From positions 1 through 5,003 of the forward strand of contig CAIWIS010000883.1 in NCBI GenBank assembly GCA_903912795.1: a DNA stretch of 5,003 bases. The letters are read 5' to 3'. The notes under the pieces were generated by a model, which did not search any database, was not told the origin of the DNA, and saw only the letters and a program-made list of their open reading frames with translations. Below, in pieces: positions 1-5,003 of the stretch. The translations under genes were made by a program, and so were the position numbers. Positions within the stretch are counted from its first letter, which is position 1. Every line of letters begins with the position of its first letter. This DNA is from an uncultured Bacteroidales bacterium (GTDB lineage: Bacteria > Bacteroidota > Bacteroidia > Bacteroidales > Paludibacteraceae).

Positions 1-221
1 ATCATTAACTCTATTGTAAGTGTTCTCATTTCATCTTCTATTGCGCCAATATCGCCAAGTAGTGTTCTAATTTGATAAATATTTGTAATTTCATCCTCTA
101 TAGTGGTTATTCGTTTTATGTTGCTGAATGTAATCACTATAAGTGCCGTAATGGCTACAATAATGCTTGCAAAACTAATAATTAGTCGGAGCTTCATACT
201 CATTTTTGATGTTGTTTTCAT
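1..221 (-). CDS. Methyl-accepting chemotaxis protein, N-terminal fragment (3' end outside window)
   Basis: Only the first 73 codons are visible, starting at the ATG at 221 and running off the window edge still open. The protein starts with a short basic segment (MKTTSKMSMKLR), then one hydrophobic helix at about residues 12-32 (LIISFASIIVAITALIVITF). After that comes a polar, helical stretch rich in I/E/D/R (about 33-73), as expected for the first helix of a four-helix-bundle sensor domain. This is the usual N-terminus of a transmembrane chemoreceptor: an inner-membrane protein that senses with a periplasmic domain and signals through a cytoplasmic coiled coil to CheW/CheA. The call depends strongly on context, because it is the fourth gene of a CheW-CheR-CheW operon, 51 nt after the previous stop with no terminator between. 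Internal ATGs at codons 7 and 9 are possible alternative starts. The signalling domain, HAMP and methylation sites are not visible, so a sensor kinase with a similar N-terminus cannot be fully excluded. Confidence 0.72.
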   Translation of the reverse strand, partial: MKTTSKMSMKLRLIISFASIIVAITALIVITFSNIKRITTIEDEITNIYQIRTLLGDIGAIEDEMRTLTIELM

Positions 222-272
222 GCTGTAAAAGTTTTTAATATTGGTGTTTTTATATTTCTAAAATTGCAGTTT

Positions 273-779
273 TTACTCTACTACTAATATTTTATTGTTG
301 AGCAGTACTTCATCGTTCAAAACTATCATACCATCAGGCATAATTCCTGCTATTAAATTCAACTCATTGTTATTCAATAATGTGTCTTTGTTGAGTTTCG
401 CTCTATCAATTTGAATTATTCCGTTCAAAGTGTCGGTAACTATTCCAAATTCGGTAGTTCCTTTTTTCAAACAAATTATTTTGTTCAATTCGGTTAATCC
501 TACCGACTTTATATTCAGCACATGTTTTAAATTGATAATACATAGTACTTTAGATCTTCGGTTTACTACTCCCATTACATAGGGTGGAGTGCCTGGTAGC
601 GACGTTATTTCGGTAAGCGAAAATACTTCAGTGATATAAGTATCGGGTATAGCAAACACTTCGGGGTAAAGGCTAAACTGTAAAACCTGCATGTTTTGAG
701 CATGTACAATCTGATTGTTCGTTTTTTTACCAGCCGTTTTTTTTGCCCTTTCTTGTAATATTTCTTCTTTACTCTTCAT
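273..779 (-). CDS. CheW-like chemosensory adaptor with charged N-terminal helix (WspD-like position)
   Basis: This 168-residue protein is a CheW-domain adaptor, the soluble scaffold that links chemoreceptors to the CheA kinase in the cytoplasm. The CheW fold covers about residues 29-168. It begins with the first strand VLQFSLYPEVFAIP, followed by the conserved core at about 60-85 (LPGTPPYVMGVVNRRSKVL), which corresponds to the P-x-x-x-x-G-(I/V)-(V/N)-N-x-R-G region of CheW. The usual RG is replaced by RRS here, but an arginine is kept. Residues 1-20 (KEEILQERAKKTAGKK) form a charged helix of the ILxxRAxxLA type seen in CheW proteins of alternative (non-flagellar) chemosensory operons. The ATG at 779 lies 12 nt after the cheR stop, with a weak purine-rich stretch (GAAAAGA) before it. 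It is co-transcribed with cheR upstream and the receptor gene downstream. The family call is firm; assignment to WspD is by position and N-terminal style only. Confidence 0.9.
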   Translation of the reverse strand: MKSKEEILQERAKKTAGKKTNNQIVHAQNMQVLQFSLYPEVFAIPDTYITEVFSLTEITSLPGTPPYVMGVVNRRSKVLCIINLKHVLNIKSVGLTELNKIICLKKGTTEFGIVTDTLNGIIQIDRAKLNKDTLLNNNELNLIAGIMPDGMIVLNDEVLLNNKILVVE

Positions 780-791
780 TCTTTTCAGTAT

Positions 792-2204
792 TTAATGCAA
801 TGTATTCATGGTTTGTATTTCGCTTTTAACCATTTCGAATAACTGAAAATGGTCCATGTTACTATTATCTAATGGTTTGTTAGTCAATATATTCATTGCT
901 TGCTTAAAGTATCTAGTGCTTTGTGTATGCAACTTTCGTTGTTTTAATGAATAAGCCATAAGCAAAGCAGCATCTAAATGATTGTAGTTGAGATATAAAG
1001 TCTTAATCAATAGTTGCTCAGCGCGTTCTAATTCATTAGTTTCGTATAAAATATTGGCATATAAATAATATAAATCAGCATTGTCATTGTTCGTTCGAAG
1101 CAGCATATCCATTTTATCGATAGCTGTTTGGTAATCGCCTTTGTCCGAAAGTGCTTTTATGGTCTCAATATTGATTGTCGAACTTACAACTTGTTGTAAA
1201 TCAACATTCTTATTCTTTGATATTGGTAAATAATCAATTTGTTTTGTTTTGTTTGTAATGAATTTCGTTTCTTTGTTTTTGGTTATTTTTTGTAACTCAA
1301 GTTGTTTTCTTTCGGTTGTTGCTGTTGTCAGTTTTATATTTATATTATTCCCCGTTTTAAGCGTGTTATTTTTTGTATAATAAATTCCATTTCTAAAATG
1401 TACCCGTTGGTAAATGCCAAAATAGTCGTCGTTAAGCTCTACTTGGCTGGTTATGAGCCAACCATCGCTGTTGAGTGAATTGTAAAAACGTGCATTTACT
1501 TCCTTAATTTTATCGGGACTGAAATACATCAATACATTTCGGCAAAATATAATATCGAAATTTTCGGTATTGGTCGACGGTGATGGGAAACAATTTTTAG
1601 CTAAATTCAAATAGCTTATTGTAACAAACTTTTGAACATTTGCCTTAATTTGATTCTTGTTTTCGTGACGTAAAAAGTATTTTAATCGTATCTCAGGGTC
1701 GGTTTCTCTGAACGACCATTCGGTGTATTCTCCTTTTAATGCTTTACCTACAGCTTTGGGACTGATGTCGGTAGCAATTATTTGTAAGTTTTGCTGATTT
1801 ATCTCGCTGAAATTTTCGGACAACCACATTGCTATGCTGTAAGCTTCTTCGCCTGAACTACATCCAGCACTCCATATACGAATGGGATAATCGTTTATGT
1901 TGCGTTTTGCCATTATTGCCGGTACTACACAAGTGCTTAGTAATTCTAATGCCGTTTTTTCTCTAAAAAAATACGTTTCGTTAATTGTTAATTGCTCCGA
2001 TAATTCACGTGTTTCGCACTCGCTTAATTTTTTATCGCACAGCCAATGTCTAATTTCGTCTATATGGTCGGTGCAACCAAACAAAAATGCTGTGTTTTTA
2101 ACTGCACGCATCAATTCGGTTTCTCTGTTTGGTGGAAATTGAAGACCAAACAAATCAACTATACGTTCGCTAATAGTTTGTATGATGGGTGAACTAAACT
2201 GCAT
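792..2204 (-). CDS. CheR-type chemoreceptor methyltransferase with C-terminal TPR repeats (WspC-like)
   Basis: This is an S-adenosylmethionine-dependent glutamate O-methyltransferase that methylates chemoreceptors for adaptation. An N-terminal all-helical CheR domain (about 1-70) leads into NETYFFRE (75-82), the conserved TxFFR motif. The SAM-binding domain follows: WSAGCSSGEEAYSIAM (111-126), ATDIS (144-148), YTEWSFR (160-166) and FDIIFCRNVLMYFS (216-229), all with the expected key residues, so it looks catalytically intact. Residues about 280-345 are a K/N/T-rich, low-complexity linker. Residues 346-440 hold about three TPR-like helix pairs, the clearest at 376-409 (ADLYYLYANILYETNELERA). 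At 470 residues it is much longer than a plain CheR (about 280), and the length and architecture match the CheR-TPR proteins WspC and FrzF. The ATG at 2204 overlaps the end of the preceding adaptor by 11 nt (ATGCAGTTTAG) with no clear Shine-Dalgarno sequence, suggesting translational coupling. Confidence 0.95.
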   Translation of the reverse strand: MQFSSPIIQTISERIVDLFGLQFPPNRETELMRAVKNTAFLFGCTDHIDEIRHWLCDKKLSECETRELSEQLTINETYFFREKTALELLSTCVVPAIMAKRNINDYPIRIWSAGCSSGEEAYSIAMWLSENFSEINQQNLQIIATDISPKAVGKALKGEYTEWSFRETDPEIRLKYFLRHENKNQIKANVQKFVTISYLNLAKNCFPSPSTNTENFDIIFCRNVLMYFSPDKIKEVNARFYNSLNSDGWLITSQVELNDDYFGIYQRVHFRNGIYYTKNNTLKTGNNINIKLTTATTERKQLELQKITKNKETKFITNKTKQIDYLPISKNKNVDLQQVVSSTINIETIKALSDKGDYQTAIDKMDMLLRTNNDNADLYYLYANILYETNELERAEQLLIKTLYLNYNHLDAALLMAYSLKQRKLHTQSTRYFKQAMNILTNKPLDNSNMDHFQLFEMVKSEIQTMNTLH

Positions 2205-2661
2205 TTGTTGAATTGTATTTTTGTGTAAGCTGTTCTATATCAATTAATTCATTTGAGCTCAGTATTGCTTCGGTGTCGTAAACATAAATTATTTTTTCGT
2301 CGGATTTTACCAGCGAAATAAAACGAGCGCCAGCAAACACAATCTGGCTATTTACAACTTGCTCGGTTTCGAATATTTTCACATCAAGTACATCGTCGGC
2401 TTTAAATGCAATTTTACGTTTCTCAGTTTCAATTAGTACAAATTTATCCGTAAGCTCAATTTGATGTGTTGTATTTATATTCAGTCTTTTGTGCATGTCA
2501 ATAACGGCTATAACTTCGCCGTAAAAGTCGAGTAAGCCCAATACAAAATCGGGTTTCTCGGATATTTCAATTATTGATTGTGATGCAATTACTTTCACAA
2601 CTTTTTTCAAATCGAACCCAATGAAATACTGTCCTAATTGTATGGTTATAAGTTGTAGCAT
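2194..2661 (-). CDS. CheW-like chemosensory adaptor, minimal, divergent core motif (WspB-like position)
   Basis: A single CheW domain of 155 residues makes up the whole protein, with no extra N-terminal helix. It begins MLQLITIQLGQYFIGFDLKKV, the first CheW beta strands. It then shows the core P-x-x-V-x-G segment (PDFVLGLLDFYGEVIAVIDM, about residues 37-56), with the end of the second subdomain near ISLVKSDEKIIYVYDTEAIL. At the place where CheW proteins usually have N-x-R-G, this one has DFYG, so the conserved arginine is missing. As the first gene of the operon it probably couples a receptor to CheA in the cytoplasm. Start choice: a TTG at 2670 would add three residues, but the ATG at 2661 has a GGA just upstream and gives the usual CheW start, so it is preferred. 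The stop overlaps the cheR start by 11 nt. The low-similarity core makes this a weaker CheW than its partner, but fold order and context support it. Confidence 0.85.
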   Translation of the reverse strand: MLQLITIQLGQYFIGFDLKKVVKVIASQSIIEISEKPDFVLGLLDFYGEVIAVIDMHKRLNINTTHQIELTDKFVLIETEKRKIAFKADDVLDVKIFETEQVVNSQIVFAGARFISLVKSDEKIIYVYDTEAILSSNELIDIEQLTQKYNSTNAV

Positions 2662-2670
2662 TTTTTCCAA

Positions 2671-3048
2671 TTTGTATTTGATGGTTTATTATCAGCTCAA
2701 CAAATATAGATTTAAATTTTTATTTGCAATTTTTTTTTGTTAAAAAAATGACGAAAAACAATGTTTTATTGCCTCTTTTTCAGTAGATTAAACTAATTGC
2801 TACATTGTTGTATAGTTAAGTAATAATATAAATGTCATGTTATTTTTTTTTTAGTTGAAATGAAATTAGAAATAATTGGAAAAAAATCCGATTAATTACG
2901 ATAGCATTTTAAACTGAATCAAATTTTTGAAGCAGCCAAAACACTACAGCATTTAAATTTAAAGGTTCGTTTTTGTTTAAACATATCCAAAAAAATGTTT
3001 TATTTGCCACTACAACTAATAATGAATAGCATTGTTTACAAATAGTAT
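2671..3048. other. Divergent AT-rich intergenic region without a supported gene
   Basis: The stretch separates the minus-strand chemosensory operon from plus-strand rnpB. Its left end carries the operon promoter and its right end the upstream half of the rnpB promoter. Between about 2740 and 3030 it is strongly AT-rich, with runs of A and T (for example near 2731-2747 and 2836-2852). I see no coding frame with family resemblance, no tRNA and no strong hairpin. The decamer ATGTTTTATT occurs at 2761 and 2995, each followed closely by GCC. In such AT-rich sequence this may be chance. A small RNA cannot be excluded. Confidence 0.6.
2701..2730 (-). promoter_or_regulatory. Bacteroidota-type promoter of the chemosensory operon
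   Basis: Read on the minus strand, 2708-2701 is TATATTTG, a perfect match to the Bacteroidota -7 box TAnnTTTG. An ATTG at 2730-2727 is in the -33 position with an 18-nt spacer, within the usual range. Transcription would start near 2694-2697, leaving a leader of about 35 nt before the ATG at 2661. No other copy of the full box was noticed before the other genes of the operon, which fits one polycistronic message. The consensus is established for Bacteroides and Flavobacterium; its use here is inferred. Confidence 0.6.
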
Positions 3049-3056
3049 TATCTTTG
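3031..3056 (+). promoter_or_regulatory. Promoter of rnpB
   Basis: TATCTTTG at 3049-3056 is an exact TAnnTTTG -7 box, ending 7 nt before the first base of the RNase P P1 helix at 3064. This puts the expected start point at about 3061-3063, so the primary transcript would begin almost exactly at the 5' end of the RNA. The candidate -33 element is ATTG at 3031-3034, but the 14-nt spacer is shorter than the usual 17-19, so this part is uncertain. Confidence 0.62.
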
Positions 3057-3062
3057 CACTCA

Positions 3063-3429
3063 GAAAAACAGTAGGCCGGTTTGTCGCTGCACGTTATGTG
3101 TTGAGGAAAGTCCGGGCAACACAGAGCACCATATTTCCTAACGGGAAACAGTCCGTGAGGGTTGAGTAGTGTAACAGAAAATAACTTCAAACTCCTTTGA
3201 GTTTGTAAAGGTGAAAAGGTGAGGTAAGAGCTCACCGGTATTGCTGGTAACAGTAGTAGCCGTACGCCTTATGGGTTGCAAGATCATGTATACCAGCGCA
3301 TGTAGGATGGCTCGTCCGATGCTGGGGGGTAGATTGCTAGAGGTACAAGGCGACTTGTACAGTAGATAAATGACAAACATTTTGGTGCAAACCAAGATAC
3401 AAAACCCGGCTTATAGGCTTGCTGTTTTT
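3063..3429 (+). ncRNA. rnpB: RNase P RNA, bacterial class A
   Basis: This is the catalytic RNA of RNase P, which removes the 5' leader of precursor tRNAs together with the RnpA protein. Conserved elements appear in order. The P1 5' strand (3064-3077) pairs with 3416-3429 over 14 bp, two of them wobbles. The P4 5' strand GAGGAAAGTCCGGGC (3103-3117) matches ACAAAACCCGGCTTAT (3399-3414). The AACAGAAA core segment is near 3173-3180. A P12-like hairpin CAAACTC-CTTT-GAGTTTG spans 3188-3205. GTGAAAAGGTGAGGTAAGAG followed by CTCACC (from 3211) forms the P13 region, and GCTGGTAACAGTAG the P14 region. The GGT of the L15 tRNA-CCA-binding loop is at about 3328-3330. A 7-bp stem with a GCGA tetraloop (3343-3360) is P18. 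AGATAAATGAC precedes the closing strand. The length of about 366 nt suits class A. Open frames on the opposite strand here are spurious. Confidence 0.97.
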
Positions 3430-3432
3430 TTT
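3416..3432 (+). terminator. Probable rnpB 3' end: P1 closing strand plus U-tract
   Basis: The 3' strand of P1 (3416-3429) runs into eight T residues at 3425-3432. No separate local hairpin precedes the T-tract, so any intrinsic termination would depend on the long-range P1 helix formed with 3064-3077. The downstream repeat array starts only 3 nt later. Read-through into the next gene is therefore possible. Confidence 0.42.
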
Positions 3433-3434
3433 CC

Positions 3435-3511
3435 TTACTCTTTGTTCTTTGTTCTTTACTCTTTGTTCTTTACTCTTTGTTCTTTACTCTTTGTTCTTTA
3501 CTCTTTGTTCT
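3435..3511 (+). repeat. Tandem array of 11 heptamers (14-nt unit TTACTCTTTGTTCT)
   Basis: Exactly 77 nt are built from two heptamers, A = TTACTCT and B = TTGTTCT, in the order A B B A B A B A B A B. Put another way, five identical copies of the 14-nt unit (starting at 3435, 3456, 3470, 3484 and 3498) have one extra B heptamer (3449-3455) after the first. No mismatches are seen. The array fills the space between the rnpB T-tract and the yihY ATG at 3517, leaving just AAAAA between. It is pyrimidine-rich on the coding strand, so the leader has no Shine-Dalgarno sequence. Identical copies suggest recent expansion by slippage. It does not code: an in-frame TAA lies at 3511-3513. Confidence 0.95.
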
Positions 3512-3516
3512 AAAAA

Positions 3517-4818
3517 ATGAAACTAATCAATTTTATAAGCCATGATATATGGCGAATGACCGAGCAGGAACTTTCGAAAACACGAAGGTTAATGTATCGT
3601 TTTGTGAAAATTGTGGTGTTGGCTGTTCGTGCATTTATTACCGAACGACTCAATGTAAAGGCTTCAGCATTAACTTATTCCATTTTATTTGCCATAGTAC
3701 CCATGTTTGCGTTAATAGTGGCTATTGGTCGTGGTTTTGGTGTCGAAGCATTGATTGAAAAATCATTGGAGGAGTCGTTTTTTGCACAATCCAATATGAT
3801 TCCTACCGTAATGGGATTTGTAAAACGCTACCTCGAAACTACACAAGGTGGTGTTTTTATTGGCATTGGTTTAATAATTTTGCTTGTTTCGGTCATGAAC
3901 TTTTTTATCCAAGTGGAATTGGCATTTAACGGAATATGGCAAGTTAAAAAATCACGAAAAGTGGTAAGTCAGTTTACCATGTACTTTTCGGCCATGCTCA
4001 TTATTCCTTTTTTTATGGTGCTTTCGTCGGGTTTGTCCATTTATATCAATACAATACTCGGCAATACAGTATTTTACGATATTCTGAGTCCTTTTGTACA
4101 GTTTAGTGTGCGTTTAGCTCCTTACTTTGTTAACTGGATTATTTTTACCATTATGTATTTGGTTATTCCCAATACCAAAGTAAATTTCAAAGATGCGCTT
4201 ATTGCAGGCGTTTTAGCAGGTTCTGCTTTTCAGTTGTTTCAAGTGTTATATATTAATGGTCAGGTCTTGCTTTCGCGTTATGATGTGGTTTATGGTAGTT
4301 TTGCTGCTATTCCATTATTGTTGCTCTGGTTGCAAATATCATGTCTAATTGTATTGCTAGGTGCCGAAATTTCGTATGCGTCTCAAAATATTCAAAATTT
4401 TGAATATGAGGCCGATTCGAAAAATATAAGCACTCGTTACAAAAATTTTCTGACACTTTTTATTGCCTGGTTAGTGGTAAAACAGTTCGAAAAACAACTT
4501 CCTGCACTATCGTCGAATCAAATTGCCTTGGAGCAAAAAATCCCTATTCGCTTAGTAAATCAGCTTGTTTCAATGTTAGTAGAAGCAGGAGTTCTCGTTG
4601 AGGTTTTTAACGAAACGAATCGAATCAAAACCTTCCAGCCTGCCATTGATATTAATCAGTTGAATGTAAGTGTTTTATATGAGAAAATTGAATCCTTTGG
4701 CACAGAGCATTTTCTCGAAAATAAAAATGTTGTGTTGGACGATTTCTGGCATAAAACGCAATCAATGAATGCTGTAGATCGTTATGTAAGTGCTAAAACA
4801 CTGATTAAAGATATTTAA
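3517..4818 (+). CDS. YihY/BrkB-family inner-membrane protein (formerly 'ribonuclease BN-like')
   Basis: This 433-residue integral membrane protein belongs to the YihY/BrkB (UPF0761) family, whose molecular function is unsettled. The old RNase BN label was an error in E. coli, and a transport or efflux role has been suggested. Hydrophobic segments lie at about residues 50-72, 112-133, 152-175, 197-217, 226-245 and 262-284, giving the family's six helices. Family motifs are KASALTYSILFAIVP (48-62), NGIWQVKKSR (138-147), IPNTKVNFKDALIAG (217-231), YGSFAAIPLLLLWLQ (259-273) and GAEI (282-285). The cytoplasmic tail (about 300-433) contains a winged-helix-like stretch, NQIALEQKIPIRLVNQLVSM (334-353) followed by LVEAGVLVEV, found in the longer members of the family. 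The ATG at 3517 is chosen because an in-frame stop sits 3 nt upstream and the KLINFISHDIW start resembles Bacteroidota homologues. It is probably a single-gene unit with a terminator after it. Confidence 0.93.
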   Translation: MKLINFISHDIWRMTEQELSKTRRLMYRFVKIVVLAVRAFITERLNVKASALTYSILFAIVPMFALIVAIGRGFGVEALIEKSLEESFFAQSNMIPTVMGFVKRYLETTQGGVFIGIGLIILLVSVMNFFIQVELAFNGIWQVKKSRKVVSQFTMYFSAMLIIPFFMVLSSGLSIYINTILGNTVFYDILSPFVQFSVRLAPYFVNWIIFTIMYLVIPNTKVNFKDALIAGVLAGSAFQLFQVLYINGQVLLSRYDVVYGSFAAIPLLLLWLQISCLIVLLGAEISYASQNIQNFEYEADSKNISTRYKNFLTLFIAWLVVKQFEKQLPALSSNQIALEQKIPIRLVNQLVSMLVEAGVLVEVFNETNRIKTFQPAIDINQLNVSVLYEKIESFGTEHFLENKNVVLDDFWHKTQSMNAVDRYVSAKTLIKDI

Positions 4819-4846
4819 GCATAATATCGAGGTTTAAAAATTCATA

Positions 4847-4875
4847 AACGCTTCAATAATCTTGGAGCGTTTTTT
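4847..4875 (+). terminator. Rho-independent terminator after the YihY-family gene
   Basis: AACGCTTCAA (4847-4856) pairs with TTGGAGCGTT (4862-4871) as a 10-bp stem with one T-G wobble and a 5-nt loop (TAATC). A run of six T residues (4870-4875) follows directly. It lies 29 nt after the stop codon and ends the yihY transcript. Confidence 0.88.
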
Positions 4876-4889
4876 GCATACTTATGCAA
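4874..4889. repeat. Perfect 7-bp dyad, possible operator
   Basis: TTGCATA-CT-TATGCAA is a perfect inverted repeat with a 2-nt centre. It overlaps the last T residues of the terminator and has no T-tract of its own on the plus strand. Its short centre makes it a poor RNA hairpin but a plausible site for a dimeric DNA-binding protein. No regulator is known from the window. Confidence 0.4.
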
Positions 4890-4907
4890 GACCTTTTTAT
4901 TTGGGAT

Positions 4908-4943
4908 TTTGCTTTATATTTACAATTAAAAATACTATCTTTG
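4908..4943 (+). promoter_or_regulatory. Probable promoter of a gene beyond the right edge
   Basis: TATCTTTG at 4936-4943 is an exact TAnnTTTG -7 box, identical to the one before rnpB. A TTTG at 4908-4911 could be the -33 element, but its 24-nt spacer is long. Transcription would begin near 4950. No start codon with an open frame is found before 5003, so the leader would be over 50 nt and the gene lies outside. Confidence 0.5.
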
Positions 4944-4970
4944 TCAGTCTTTTTCAAAAATACTGACAAA
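4940..4970. repeat. 9-bp inverted repeat overlapping the promoter box, operator-like
   Basis: TTTGTCAGT (4940-4948) and ACTGACAAA (4962-4970) are perfect inverted arms separated by 13 nt. The left arm includes the TTTG of the promoter box, so a protein bound here would cover the polymerase contact and the expected start point. It could also form a stem in the leader, but without a T-tract it is not a terminator. Just downstream, TTGGCAT at 4972-4978 resembles the -24 part of a sigma-54 promoter, though the GC of the -12 part is missing. Confidence 0.5.
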
Positions 4971-5003
4971 ATTGGCATTGAGCTTTTTCTGACTTTATAA
5001 ACA

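Noticed and set aside
1897..2142. Plus-strand open frame of 81 codons inside cheR
   Set aside because: It is an antisense shadow of the well-conserved SAM-binding and N-terminal domains of the methyltransferase.
2761..3004. Decamer ATGTTTTATT at 2761 and 2995, and a weak AAACAT/ATGTTT inverted repeat (2979-3000)
   Set aside because: Short, low-complexity matches in AT-rich intergenic DNA, with no supporting structure or position relative to promoters.
2909..3395. Two minus-strand open frames (108 and 85 codons) over rnpB
   Set aside because: They lie opposite the RNase P RNA, show no family resemblance and have odd composition. The RNA gene explains the sequence.
3435..3511. CRISPR array
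   Set aside because: The 14-nt units are directly adjacent with no spacers, so this is a simple tandem repeat.
3549..3758. Plus-strand open frame of 69 codons inside the YihY-family gene
   Set aside because: It is an out-of-frame shadow within a gene with clear family motifs; no start signal or domain of its own.
4972..4990. Sigma-54 promoter, TTGGCAT followed by TTTTT
   Set aside because: The -24 half fits, but the GC expected 10 nt after the GG is TT, so the -12 element is missing. It is kept only as a remark.

Overview
The window looks like a piece of a low-GC Bacteroidota chromosome, probably Bacteroidales- or Marinilabiliales-like. This rests on three things: promoter boxes of the TAnnTTTG type in front of genes, weak or absent Shine-Dalgarno sequences, and an RNase P RNA and YihY-family protein with the character of that phylum. 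The placement is inferred; no species is recognised.

Left part (1-2670, minus strand): a compact chemosensory operon read right to left. It encodes a short CheW-like adaptor, a CheR methyltransferase with C-terminal TPR repeats (overlapping the first gene by 11 nt), a second CheW-like adaptor with a charged N-terminal helix (12 nt later), and the N-terminus of a membrane-anchored methyl-accepting chemotaxis protein that runs off the window edge. The order CheW / CheR-TPR / CheW matches the wspB-wspC-wspD block of the Wsp surface-sensing system. In this family of systems the receptor signals through CheW adaptors to a CheA kinase, and CheR methylation adjusts receptor gain. The kinase, methylesterase and output regulator are not in this window and would be expected beyond position 1. 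A good Bacteroidota promoter (2701-2730) lies just upstream of the first adaptor.

Middle (2671-3430): an AT-rich divergent intergenic region, followed on the plus strand by rnpB, the class A RNase P RNA, with its own promoter box and a U-tract just after the closing P1 helix.

Right part (3431-5003, plus strand): eleven consecutive heptamers (five 14-nt units plus one extra heptamer) fill the whole space between the rnpB U-tract and the start codon of a YihY/BrkB-family inner-membrane protein with a C-terminal winged-helix-like domain. That gene ends at an intrinsic terminator. After it come a short perfect dyad and a promoter box overlapped by a 9-bp inverted repeat, probably the control region of a gene starting beyond the right edge.

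Most of the window is ordinary core and chemosensory DNA. The points worth a second look are the Wsp-like gene order, the unequal pair of CheW proteins, the heptamer array at the yihY start, and the operator-like repeats at the right edge.
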